Source: a virus. Taken from it: DNA of 20,038 nucleotides. How positions within the stretch are numbered: the first letter of the stretch is position 1; each line of letters opens with the position of its first letter. A model generated the notes under the pieces. It saw only the letters and a list, made by a program, of their open reading frames with translations. It searched no databases and was not told where the DNA came from. Where the stretch lies: IMG/VR virus record IMGVR_UViG_3300035698_013734, positions 1 through 20,038 of that record. One strand, 5' to 3'. The position numbers and the translations under genes are program-made. Below, one piece after another: positions 12,174 through 19,680 of this stretch.

Positions 12174-12587
12174 ATGGAATGTATAAATACATTAGGTCAT
12201 AAATACTATGGGAATAAAATAAAAAAAGAAACATTAGATGGAACATTTAATAATTGTATAGAAAATGGCTCCAATCCTGAATATATAGTTTTCCGTGCAA
12301 AAGACGAAGAGGTTGGAAGAATATATATAAAAAATGGAAGAATAGGATTTAAAGGAGATCTTTCTGTAAGCGGAGAATTATTTATAGCTTTCTTTTTACA
12401 ACATTTCGGGCCAGGTTTAAATATTGGAAATGAGAAGGTCCCTTTAATAAGAAAAAGGGATGTTTTCAATATAAATTATAATACTTATACATATATAACA
12501 GACCATTTTTGTCCGTCATGTAAAAATACTTTATTTAAAGAACAAAAATATTGCCATAATTGTGGTCAAGTGTTATTATGGAAATAA
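12174..12587 (+). CDS. Hypothetical protein with C-terminal zinc ribbon, 137 aa
   Basis: I choose the ATG at 12174 because AAAGGA stands 7 bases upstream; the ATG at 12159 would add five residues and has no ribosome site. The N-terminal 105 residues are unrecognised and mix strands and helices (RAKDEEVGRIYIKNGRIGF). The C-terminal 25 residues form a zinc ribbon, CPSCKNTLFKEQKYCHNC, followed by a short basic tail. The protein ends the nucleotide-metabolism group and its stop codon sits inside a perfect inverted repeat (12581-12606). Such C-terminal ribbons usually mediate nucleic-acid or protein contacts. Confidence 0.7.
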   Translation: MECINTLGHKYYGNKIKKETLDGTFNNCIENGSNPEYIVFRAKDEEVGRIYIKNGRIGFKGDLSVSGELFIAFFLQHFGPGLNIGNEKVPLIRKRDVFNINYNTYTYITDHFCPSCKNTLFKEQKYCHNCGQVLLWK

Positions 12588-12629
12588 CAACTGCCATTGT
12601 TATTTCATTGTTGACCTCTATCAACAATG
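12581..12629 (+). repeat. Two back-to-back perfect hairpins at a gene end
   Basis: GAAATAACAA/TTGTTATTTC (12581-12590 with 12597-12606) and CATTGTTGA/TCAACAATG (12606-12614 with 12621-12629) share base 12606. The first spans the TAA of the gene at 12174. Neither is followed by a T-run, so they are more likely message-end protection or processing sites than terminators. Both have 6-base loops, CTGCCA and CCTCTA. Confidence 0.6.
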
Positions 12630-12720
12630 CCCATCATGCTTCACACAAGGCAATTTAACAGCTTTTTTACGCCTTTATAGGGTATTTGTATTCAATATAA
12701 ATTAAAAGCCGTTATGTGCC

Positions 12721-12754
12721 AATATAGACCGTTTAAAAGCGGTCTATATTTTTT
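12721..12754 (+). terminator. Intrinsic terminator
   Basis: AATATAGACCG (12721-12731) and CGGTCTATATT (12740-12750) form an 11-bp perfect stem with loop TTTAAAAG, followed by TTTT. It ends the transcript that carries the helicase-to-zinc-ribbon genes and insulates the promoter that starts 12 bases further on. Confidence 0.78.
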
Positions 12755-12765
12755 ATAAAAAATAT

Positions 12766-12796
12766 GTATTAAATTTATCCATAAAATCGTATAATA
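12766..12796 (+). promoter_or_regulatory. Phage promoter, shared family (copy 2)
   Basis: GTATTA (12766-12771), 15 bases, TCGTATAATA (12787-12796) with -10 TATAAT at 12790-12795. It lies directly after the terminator and would start the methyltransferase-to-clamp-loader transcript near 12802. Confidence 0.78.
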
Positions 12797-12849
12797 TGGT
12801 ATAAAAAATAATTATTTATATTATATTATAAAAATGGAGATATAAAAAT

Positions 12850-14013
12850 ATGGTTTCTTATATTATTATAATTGGCGAAGCAATCGCAGAATTAAAAAAA
12901 CTTCCTGCTAAGTCTGTTGATTGTATAGTAACATCCCCTCCTTATTTCGGTTTACGAGATTACGGACACGAAGATCAAATAGGATTAGAAAAAACTCCTT
13001 TTCAATATATCAGAATGATTTTAGCTTTGTTCAAAGAGATGCATAAAGCATTAAAAGATCAAGGCACAATATGGTGGAATATAGGAGATTCTTATATGTT
13101 TGATTCGGCATACAAGAATATGAAATACAAGATGTCCACACAAAATCTTTTGGGAATACCTTGGATGACCGCTTTTGCAGTGCAAGGAAGGATTTTAACT
13201 CCTTTTGAAATGTTTGGAGATATATCGGAGGATATGAAAGTAGCAATCAAATCCAAAGATTGGAAAGCAATGAAGAGTATTCGTAACCGTATAAGAGAAT
13301 ATGATTTATTAAGTAAAGAAATAAAGGCCGGAAATAGATTTGTATTGAGGCAAGATATAATATGGCATAAACATAAAGTCATGCCAGAATCTGTTAGAAA
13401 CAGATGTACGAAATCTCATGAGTACATATTCATGTTTTCCAAAGATAATAAAGCTCCTGTAATTTATAATTCAAATGATACAAATGAATGGAGTTTATCT
13501 CCTAACATGGAAGAAACAATTGAGAAACCATGCGAAGAAGGAATGAAAGATGTAAAGAGATGGCGTGGGTGTATGTATTACTTTGATTATCTTGCAATAA
13601 GGGAAAAATCAAAGTTGAAATGGAATTCTGCCATAAATTTCGGTCTTGGAGATAGAAGTAAATATAATGGTTCCGCTTTTTCAGAAACAAAAGGATTAGA
13701 TTCTTTTCACGAAGACAAAGTAAGGAACTATAGAAATAAAAGAGATGTATGGACTGTCAATACTTGTGCAAGTGCAAAAGATTCCCACCTTGCTCCTTAC
13801 CCTAAGAAATTAATAAGACCTTGTATATTAGCGGGGTGCCCAAAAGGAGGAACTGTATTAGATCCTTTTTCTGGGTCGGGTACTACAGGAGAAGTAGCCA
13901 TGAGTCTTGATAGAAATTATATAGGGATAGAATTAAATCCTGAATTTGCAGAGCATTCTATAAAGAAATTGGATGTAATTCTTTCCCAAACTAAACAAAC
14001 TGGATTGATGTAG
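12850..14013 (+). CDS. Beta-class DNA methyltransferase (N4-cytosine or N6-adenine)
   Basis: Transfers a methyl group from S-adenosylmethionine to a base in DNA. The catalytic motif IV TSPPY occurs at 28-32, followed by FGLRDYG, and the SAM-binding motif I is DPFSGSGTT (338-346) near the C-terminus, then NYIGIELNPEF. Catalytic motif first and SAM motif last is the beta-class order; TSPPY occurs in both N4-cytosine and N6-adenine enzymes, so the target base cannot be decided. The middle 200 residues should contain the target-recognition region. TGGAGAT precedes the ATG. It is the first gene after promoter 12766-12796, and no restriction endonuclease is nearby, so self-protection of phage DNA or regulation is more likely than a restriction system. 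Confidence 0.92.
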   Translation: MVSYIIIIGEAIAELKKLPAKSVDCIVTSPPYFGLRDYGHEDQIGLEKTPFQYIRMILALFKEMHKALKDQGTIWWNIGDSYMFDSAYKNMKYKMSTQNLLGIPWMTAFAVQGRILTPFEMFGDISEDMKVAIKSKDWKAMKSIRNRIREYDLLSKEIKAGNRFVLRQDIIWHKHKVMPESVRNRCTKSHEYIFMFSKDNKAPVIYNSNDTNEWSLSPNMEETIEKPCEEGMKDVKRWRGCMYYFDYLAIREKSKLKWNSAINFGLGDRSKYNGSAFSETKGLDSFHEDKVRNYRNKRDVWTVNTCASAKDSHLAPYPKKLIRPCILAGCPKGGTVLDPFSGSGTTGEVAMSLDRNYIGIELNPEFAEHSIKKLDVILSQTKQTGLM

Positions 14014-14027
14014 AAAGGAGGGTGATA

Positions 14028-14186
14028 ATGTCAAAAAAATTGAAAAATACTGTATCCAAATTATGTAATTTTATGGATAAAGAAGTAGAGTGGGTAGATA
14101 GAAGAAGAATTCCATTAGGATTAACATTTATTGGATATATAAGAAAATTATTATTAGAAGATATTATTAAGCATAGAGATAAATAA
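14028..14186 (+). CDS. Small basic hypothetical protein, 52 aa
   Basis: Starts behind AAAGGAGGGTG with ideal spacing. The protein is strongly basic, with a Lys-rich N-terminus and RRR at 25-27, then a hydrophobic/basic helix (FIGYIRKLLLEDIIKHRDK). It may bind nucleic acid, or fold as a short ribbon-helix-helix-type dimer, but no motif proves either. It sits between methyltransferase and 202-aa genes in the same orientation with short spacers. Confidence 0.7.
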   Translation: MSKKLKNTVSKLCNFMDKEVEWVDRRRIPLGLTFIGYIRKLLLEDIIKHRDK

Positions 14187-14203
14187 TACAGGAGGAAAGT
14201 GTA

Positions 14204-14812
14204 ATGTACGAAAGAAAGCATTTTGTTAAAGTAGCCAAGAAGTTAAATGAAGTAATGGAAATTGATCCACCTATTGATGTTAAGTTAGATGATGAAAAAC
14301 TTAAAATAGCAATAATAGAGGCATCAGATTATATCTCTCCTGAGGATAATTTTAGTAATGTTGTTCTCGGATTGATAGATTATTTGAAAAAAGGCGGTTC
14401 GGAAACTGAGAAAAAGGCAAAGAAGAAAATTACAAACATCAAGAAACCATCGGTATTAGGTCAAGCAAAGAAGAAAACGATTGCTTCAGAAGCAAAACCT
14501 GTTGTAGATAAAAAGAAAATTGCAAAAGCAATACAGCCAGGTAAAGGAAAAATAAAAACTATCTCCAATACTATAATGCAAGTGTTAATACTTGCGGGAG
14601 AATCAGGATTAAATAAGACTGAGATTTTTTTGAAAACTTTGAAGGAACACATGGATGAGTTTGGAGCTGAACCTCGTAAACATCCTAGTAAACTTTGGAA
14701 ATACATTCAATCTTATGTGCCTAACAAATTTACAACTTTTAAAGAAATAGAAGTGCTTGTTTCAGAAGACAAAAGAGATGGGGAAACGGTTTATTTCATT
14801 CCAAATATTTAA
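14204..14812 (+). CDS. Hypothetical protein with Lys-rich linker and winged-helix-like end, 202 aa
   Basis: Unrecognised protein with three parts: a helical N-terminal domain (1-65), a Lys/Ala-rich flexible linker (about 66-115, KKAKKKITNIKKPSVLGQAK and similar), and a C-terminal domain (120-200) containing IMQVLILAGESGLNKTEIF, which looks like the start of a winged-helix fold, and a beta hairpin near the end (EVLVSEDK, GETVYFIP). The strong ribosome site AGGAGG lies 9 bases before the ATG. Directly upstream of the clamp gene, a DNA-binding accessory role in replication or transcription is plausible, but inferred from charge and position. Confidence 0.7.
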   Translation: MYERKHFVKVAKKLNEVMEIDPPIDVKLDDEKLKIAIIEASDYISPEDNFSNVVLGLIDYLKKGGSETEKKAKKKITNIKKPSVLGQAKKKTIASEAKPVVDKKKIAKAIQPGKGKIKTISNTIMQVLILAGESGLNKTEIFLKTLKEHMDEFGAEPRKHPSKLWKYIQSYVPNKFTTFKEIEVLVSEDKRDGETVYFIPNI

Positions 14813-14833
14813 TTCAAAAGAGAGGTAAATCTA

Positions 14834-15883
14834 ATGAATAAGAATGAACTACTTAAAGCAATGGAGATAGTCAGACCGGCTATTGGAACTCCCGAAACAG
14901 ATCAAGGAGATTGCTTTGCATTTACTAAAGAGGGATACATTGCAACTTACAATGATTCCATTTCTATAAAACATCCTTTTGATATAGGTTTTGTAGGAGC
15001 ATGTAATGCTTCTAATTTACATAAGCTGATATCTAAAACAAAGAGGGATGAAATAACAATAAAAGAAGAAGAAAATTATTTACATATCAAAGCCGGTTCT
15101 GCAAAAGGTAAAATGGTTTTTGATAAAGAAATTACTATGCCTATTGATGATATTTCTCATATCGAAGGAGATTGGCAAAGGGTACCTGATAATTTTATAA
15201 CTGGACTTGAAACTTGCATTTTTTCTTGTTCCAAAGATCCAGATAAGGCTTTATTATCTTGTATTAAAGTCTGTAAAGATGGATATATGGTGGGTGGTTG
15301 TCATTCAAGAATTACAAAATATGATCTTTCTTCTAAATTCAAAATGGATGATTTTCTAGTTCCTTCAGATGCGGCAAAGTTTCTAATTAAATTTGCAGTT
15401 ACCCATGTTGCAGAAGGTTTAGGGTGGTTGCATTTTAAAGCCGAAGATAATTCTATATTCTCTTGCCGTACTTATGAAGAAGAATATGAAAATTGGTATT
15501 CTCAAATATTTGATGATTTTTATTCAGATGCAGTAAAAACAAAGTTTCCAGATAGAATTCATAATATCCTTGATAAAGCTGAGATATTTACTGATTCAGA
15601 TACTAAAGCGGCGTTAATAGATAAAGATGCTACCAATTCTGTTCTTATTAAAATTATAAAAAATAAGATGGTGTTCTCTGCTGAAGGTTCTAGTGGTAAT
15701 TTCAAAGAAGTTGTTAAGATAGATAGTGAAGATGCCGATGGTTTAGTATTTAAATGTAATATCAAATATTTAAAAGATATTATGGGTATGAGTCAAGATG
15801 TTGTAATTGATCTCAATTGCATGATGTTGAAGTTTGAAGAAGACAACTGGAAACATATAATAGCATTAGTAAATATGAAGTAA
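14834..15883 (+). CDS. Sliding-clamp-like protein (DnaN/beta family, divergent)
   Basis: Likely forms the ring that tethers polymerase to DNA. The length (349 aa) and alternation of strands and helices fit the three-domain bacterial beta clamp (about 366 aa). The N-terminus resembles a clamp start (LLKAMEIVRPAIGT), with AFTKEGYIATYNDSISIKHP following. The C-terminal segment, FKCNIKYLKDIMG followed by VIDLNCMMLKFEEDNWKHII, matches the beta-clamp end, where a YLxDhL helix is followed by strands. Family motifs are weak, so identification leans on fold pattern and context: the polymerase and clamp loader ATPase follow in the same operon. AGAGAGG precedes the ATG. No catalytic residues are expected. 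Confidence 0.65.
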   Translation: MNKNELLKAMEIVRPAIGTPETDQGDCFAFTKEGYIATYNDSISIKHPFDIGFVGACNASNLHKLISKTKRDEITIKEEENYLHIKAGSAKGKMVFDKEITMPIDDISHIEGDWQRVPDNFITGLETCIFSCSKDPDKALLSCIKVCKDGYMVGGCHSRITKYDLSSKFKMDDFLVPSDAAKFLIKFAVTHVAEGLGWLHFKAEDNSIFSCRTYEEEYENWYSQIFDDFYSDAVKTKFPDRIHNILDKAEIFTDSDTKAALIDKDATNSVLIKIIKNKMVFSAEGSSGNFKEVVKIDSEDADGLVFKCNIKYLKDIMGMSQDVVIDLNCMMLKFEEDNWKHIIALVNMK

Positions 15884-15892
15884 GGAGATATA

Positions 15893-17188
15893 ATGGGATT
15901 CTTTATAAAAGGGAATTTCGATTCTGTTTCTAGACCAAAAGGAAAAGTGCTATCTTGTTATAAATGTGGGTATTATAGGACCTCGCAAAATCCAAAAATT
16001 GAACCTCAGGGAAATTACAATTCTGATATTTTAAATATTGCAGTTGCCCCTTCAAGAGATTCAGATTTATCGGGTAGTATTTATAGCAAAGACTTTAACA
16101 ATCTTCTTGAAAAGTATTTTAGAAAATTTAATCTCGATCTGTATGAAGATGCTTTAAATTCATGTTCTGTCAGATGTTTACCTCTTGACAAGGAGGGGCT
16201 TATTACTGCCCCTCCTGGTCTTAATATAGAATGTTGTAGATCTAAATTAATAAATACTATAAAAAAGCAAAAGCCTAAAGTAATTATTGCTTATGGGCTC
16301 GAAGCATTAAAAGGACTTGTTGGGCATCTATTTTCTGGTAGTAGAGCAGATATTGGAAAAAGTATTGATAAATGGAGAGGTTTCTGTATTCCAGATCGTA
16401 CTCATAACGCATGGATATGTCCGGTTTATCCTCCTAAGTTTTTATTAGATAAAAATGGAAAAGATAAACAGATGAAAGTAAAAAGATTGCTTTTTCGTCA
16501 AGATTTGAAACAGGCAATTGGTTTAGTCAATGTTCCTATAGAACATATAGACGAGAAACAAATCGTAAAATGTATTAGTTCTGAAACGGCAATTCGTGTA
16601 ATGCTTAAATTATTAAGAAGGACTGATAATTTTCTTTTATCTTTTGATTATGAGACAACAGGCCTCAAACCTTATGATGATGGGCATAATATAATTTGTG
16701 TTTCTTTTACATATCGAAATAAACAAGGATGTATTAAATGTTATAGTTTTCCAGTAGATATGGAGAATAAGATTTTTTGCAAAACATATAAGAAAGTTAT
16801 GTTAGCAAAAAATATAGAAAAAACCGCACACAATATAAAATATGAGGACAAATGGACTTACAAGTTTTTTAGGATTCGTCCTCAAAGTTGGAAAATAGAT
16901 ACAATGTTAGCTTCTCATATTTCAGACAATAGATCTGCTATTACAAGCCTTAAAATTCAAGTATACATTAACTTTGGTGTATTGGGATACGATAAAGGCG
17001 TACACTCATACATTAAAGGCACAAAAGGAGCAGATAATAAAAAGAGTACAAATGATAAAAATACTTTATTAGACTATTTTAATCAGGGCGGAAAAGAAGA
17101 AGTATTATTGTATTGCGGTTTAGATTCTCTTTTTGGATACCTTCTTGCAGAAATGTATATAAAAGAATTGGGGTTATCTGAATGTTAA
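15893..17188 (+). CDS. UDG-like domain fused to DnaQ/PolA-type 3'-5' exonuclease
   Basis: Two domains. Residues 15-205 resemble family 4 uracil-DNA glycosylase: C22-x2-C25, C95 and C115 are placed as the four iron-sulfur ligands, VRCLP (93-97) matches the family VKCRP, KVIIAYGLEAL (129-139) is a core strand, and VYPPKFLL (178-185) replaces the terminal HPS motif. The usual GEAPG is replaced by VAPSRDSD, so glycosylase activity is doubtful. Residues 245-425 are a proofreading exonuclease: FDYETTG (D252, E254), HNIKYED (313-319) and a YCGLDSLFG motif with D411. It overlaps the polymerase gene by 7 bases, so together they equal one UDG-Exo-Pol protein split in two. TAAGGAG precedes the ATG. Confidence 0.85.
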   Translation: MGFFIKGNFDSVSRPKGKVLSCYKCGYYRTSQNPKIEPQGNYNSDILNIAVAPSRDSDLSGSIYSKDFNNLLEKYFRKFNLDLYEDALNSCSVRCLPLDKEGLITAPPGLNIECCRSKLINTIKKQKPKVIIAYGLEALKGLVGHLFSGSRADIGKSIDKWRGFCIPDRTHNAWICPVYPPKFLLDKNGKDKQMKVKRLLFRQDLKQAIGLVNVPIEHIDEKQIVKCISSETAIRVMLKLLRRTDNFLLSFDYETTGLKPYDDGHNIICVSFTYRNKQGCIKCYSFPVDMENKIFCKTYKKVMLAKNIEKTAHNIKYEDKWTYKFFRIRPQSWKIDTMLASHISDNRSAITSLKIQVYINFGVLGYDKGVHSYIKGTKGADNKKSTNDKNTLLDYFNQGGKEEVLLYCGLDSLFGYLLAEMYIKELGLSEC

Positions 17189-18591
17189 ATACATCTGGGA
17201 ATATTAAATTAAAAACTAAAGATGCTTACGATCTATTTCATCAAGGGTTCTTGGCAATGTCGAGAGCAGAAGATTACGGGTTTAAATTAGATTTAGAATA
17301 TTATATCCGTACATTAGAAGATTTAGATAAAAAATATAATCGGTATTATAGTAAATTCTATGATAGTCAGATTTCTTGTATTATGAGAGACCGTTACAAA
17401 AAGAAGTTTAATGCTACATCTGATGACCAGTTAGCGTATGCTCTTTTTGTAAAACTCAAGATTCCAATATATAAATATACTGATAAACACAAACCTTCTG
17501 TGGATACAGATACAATATCCCATTTGGATGTTCCTGGGCTTGGTCACCTCATTAAAATGAGGAAGATATATAAAGTTAGGGGATTTATACAAAACTATAT
17601 GAGGGAGGCTAATGGGAGTATAGTAAGACCTAATTTTATGCTGAATATAATAACATACAGGTCTTCTTGCCTTGATCCAAATATGCAGAATGTACCAAAG
17701 AGAGATATGTATGCTAATAAGTTAATCAGGACCGGATTTATTGCAAGAGAAAATTGTAGAATGGGAGAGTCAGATTTTTCAGGTATGGAAGTATCTGTCG
17801 CTTATTGTTATCATAAAGATCCCCAAATGTATACTTACTTGACTGCTCCTGGTGCTGATATGCACTCAGATATAGCAAAACAAATATTCTTAATATCAGA
17901 TTCAGATTTTAATAAAAAAATCAAAGATTATAAGAATTTAAGACAAGAAGCAAAAAGTTCTTTTACATTTGCCCAGTTTTATGGTGATTATTATGCCAAT
18001 TGTGCAAGATATATAAGCAATAATATGGGATTACCTTTAACAGGCACATGGACTAAAGATGATGGTTTACCTTTTATGGGGACTACTATCGGAGAACATT
18101 TTATAAATGAAGGTATCCATAATCATGAAGAATTTGAAAAGCATGTAAGAGATATCGAAAAAGACCTTTGGTATAATAGATTTCCTGTATATAGAGAATG
18201 GAAAGAATCATTATTAAAGCAATATCATAAAGATGGATTTATTGATACTTTAACAGGTTTTAGAGTACAGGGAAGAATGGATAAAAATGCAGTTATAAAT
18301 TATCCAGTTCAAGGGTCAGCATTTCATATTCTTCTTTGGACTTTTATTCATACAGATAAATTTATAACTGCAAATAAAATGGAGAGTAGATTACTGGGTC
18401 AGATTCATGACGCATTAGTATCTAATTATGCTGATGGAGAGGAGGAGACAGTTATCAAACAAATCCATAAATTAGGTACTCAAGATGTAAGGCAAGTTTG
18501 GGATTGGATTTCTATACCTTTGGATATAGAACATGATATATCTGAATTAAACGGCAATTGGGCAAACTTAAAAGAATATAATATAAATTAA
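17182..18591 (+). CDS. Family A DNA polymerase, polymerase domain only
   Basis: Template-directed DNA synthesis. Motifs in order: DPNMQNVPKR (165-174), motif A ESDFSGMEVS with catalytic D198, O-helix RQEAKSSFTFAQFYGDY (from R254, K258), NYPVQGSA (373-380) and motif C GQIHDALV with D410. In most Pol I enzymes motif C reads HDE; here the glutamate is alanine. In the O-helix one extra residue lies between Lys and the aromatic residue compared with E. coli Pol I. The 3'-5' exonuclease is on the preceding gene (overlap ATGTTAA), and no 5'-nuclease is present, so 469 aa equals the palm, fingers and thumb. No clear ribosome site precedes the ATG apart from GGGG at 17171, so translation is probably coupled. 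Confidence 0.93.
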   Translation: MLNTSGNIKLKTKDAYDLFHQGFLAMSRAEDYGFKLDLEYYIRTLEDLDKKYNRYYSKFYDSQISCIMRDRYKKKFNATSDDQLAYALFVKLKIPIYKYTDKHKPSVDTDTISHLDVPGLGHLIKMRKIYKVRGFIQNYMREANGSIVRPNFMLNIITYRSSCLDPNMQNVPKRDMYANKLIRTGFIARENCRMGESDFSGMEVSVAYCYHKDPQMYTYLTAPGADMHSDIAKQIFLISDSDFNKKIKDYKNLRQEAKSSFTFAQFYGDYYANCARYISNNMGLPLTGTWTKDDGLPFMGTTIGEHFINEGIHNHEEFEKHVRDIEKDLWYNRFPVYREWKESLLKQYHKDGFIDTLTGFRVQGRMDKNAVINYPVQGSAFHILLWTFIHTDKFITANKMESRLLGQIHDALVSNYADGEEETVIKQIHKLGTQDVRQVWDWISIPLDIEHDISELNGNWANLKEYNIN

Positions 18592-18604
18592 TAGGAGGAA
18601 AGAA

Positions 18605-19519
18605 ATGGCATTGTATCATAGAATAAGACCTAAAACATTGGACGATATATATGGGAATGAAACATTAATAACAGTTGTAAAAAGTATTCTGGAAAGATCA
18701 GAAAGACCTCATGCTTATTTTATTACTGGTCCTTATGGTTCTGGTAAGACAACAACTGCGAGAATAATTGCTAATATGTTCGGAGCAACGGAAAAGAATA
18801 AATGTTTACAAGAGATAAATTGTTCCGACTTTAATGGTATAGGGACAATCAGAAAAATTAGAACAGATTCTGGGTTTAAATCTTTAACAGGAAATACAAA
18901 AGTATTCTTGATTGATGAGATGCATGAACTTTCTAAAGCAGCTCAAGATGGAATATTAAAACAGTTAGAAGACCCTCAACCTAATACAGTATTTATATTA
19001 TGCACAACTGAACCTACTAAGATATTACCCACAATCAAAAGTAGATGTATGTTGTTGAAAACTGAAATACTTTCAGATAAAGATATGAGAAGTTTAATAT
19101 TATCAACTTGTATGCACGAAGATATTGATATTCCTGAAACTTGTTTGCATAAGATAATAGAAGTCGCAGAAGGCCATTCTAGAGATGCAATTAATCTTTT
19201 AGAGTCTATAATGACTTTAAATGATGAGAAAATGATGATGAATGTTTTAGATATGCCGGAAAAGAAAAAAGAGGAAATAATTAATCTTTGCAGAATAATG
19301 ATGAAGAAATCATCATGGAAACAAGTCGCTGAAGTACTAAATGGTTTAAAATATGAAGATCCAGAAGCAATTAGAAGAGTGGTTCTCGGGTATTGTACCA
19401 CCTGTTTGTTGCGGGGAAATCCTAAAGCGGCTGTGATAATGGAAGAATTTAAAGCCCCTTTCTTCTATAATGGTTTTCCAATTGTAGTCTATGCTTGTTA
19501 TTCCGCTTTACATGGGTAA
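18605..19519 (+). CDS. DnaX-like clamp loader ATPase
   Basis: AAA+ ATPase that opens and loads the sliding clamp. ALYHRIRPKTLDDIYGNE at the start is the gamma/tau signature (normally YRPxxFxDVVGQ). Walker A is GPYGSGKT (42-49), Walker B FLIDEMHELS (D104, E105), sensor 1 FILCTTEP (130-137) and the arginine finger SRC (146-148). The four-cysteine zinc module of bacterial DnaX is missing, and at 304 aa the protein ends after a short helical collar, without the polymerase-binding tail of tau. AGGAGG precedes the ATG. Placed after clamp and polymerase genes in one operon, it completes the loading apparatus; no second loader subunit is seen in the window. Confidence 0.92.
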   Translation: MALYHRIRPKTLDDIYGNETLITVVKSILERSERPHAYFITGPYGSGKTTTARIIANMFGATEKNKCLQEINCSDFNGIGTIRKIRTDSGFKSLTGNTKVFLIDEMHELSKAAQDGILKQLEDPQPNTVFILCTTEPTKILPTIKSRCMLLKTEILSDKDMRSLILSTCMHEDIDIPETCLHKIIEVAEGHSRDAINLLESIMTLNDEKMMMNVLDMPEKKKEEIINLCRIMMKKSSWKQVAEVLNGLKYEDPEAIRRVVLGYCTTCLLRGNPKAAVIMEEFKAPFFYNGFPIVVYACYSALHG

Positions 19520-19601
19520 AATAAGCCTTTAAATACGCCTTTACAGGGTTATTTTTATTTTTACGGTATAATCATCGTTTAAATTTAAAAGCCCTGTAAA
19601 G
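19518..19601 (+). promoter_or_regulatory. Mutually exclusive stem-loops after the clamp loader gene
   Basis: Pairing 1: AAAATAAGCC (19518-19527) with GGGTTATTTT (19546-19555), one mismatch, followed by TATTTTT, a possible terminator starting on the stop codon. Pairing 2: CTTTACAGGG (19539-19548) with CCCTGTAAAG (19592-19601), perfect. The two use the same GGG and cannot coexist. The interval also has a lone TATAAT (19567-19572). Confidence 0.4.
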
Positions 19602-19649
19602 AGCCGTTTAAGACTTGCAAAAAATAATTAAATAATTTGCAAAGTATTT

Positions 19650-19680
19650 GTATTATATATCGGTTTACAATCGTATAATA
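19650..19680 (+). promoter_or_regulatory. Phage promoter, shared family (copy 3)
   Basis: GTATTA (19650-19655), 15 bases, TCGTATAATA (19671-19680) with -10 TATAAT at 19674-19679. An inverted repeat TTGCAAA/TTTGCAA (19615-19621 with 19636-19642) lies just upstream and could hold a regulator. It would start the transcript of the gene at 19713. Confidence 0.78.

Larger units (their letters stand above)
12588..12849 (+). other. Intergenic regulatory region with shared elements
   Basis: No coding frame is supported. It holds part of the paired hairpins, the element ACGCCTTTATAGGG (12669-12682) that recurs as ACGCCTTTACAGGG at 19535-19548, a TTAAAAGCC box (12702-12710; also 19585-19593), the terminator 12721-12754, the promoter 12766-12796 and a very A/T-rich leader before the methyltransferase gene. 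Confidence 0.65.

Noticed and set aside
12206-12469. Minus-strand open frames, for example 12206-12469 and 18976-19401
   Set aside because: They lie opposite well-supported plus-strand genes, lack ribosome sites and have no recognisable domains; they are shadows of A/T-rich coding on the other strand.
14578-14595. Hairpin GCAAGT/ACTTGC in the 202-aa gene
   Set aside because: Short stem within coding DNA and without context; expected by chance in A/T-rich sequence of this length.
19567-19572. TATAAT at 19567-19572 as a second promoter before 19713
   Set aside because: No -35 box is found at 16-18 bases and the GTATTA family box is missing.
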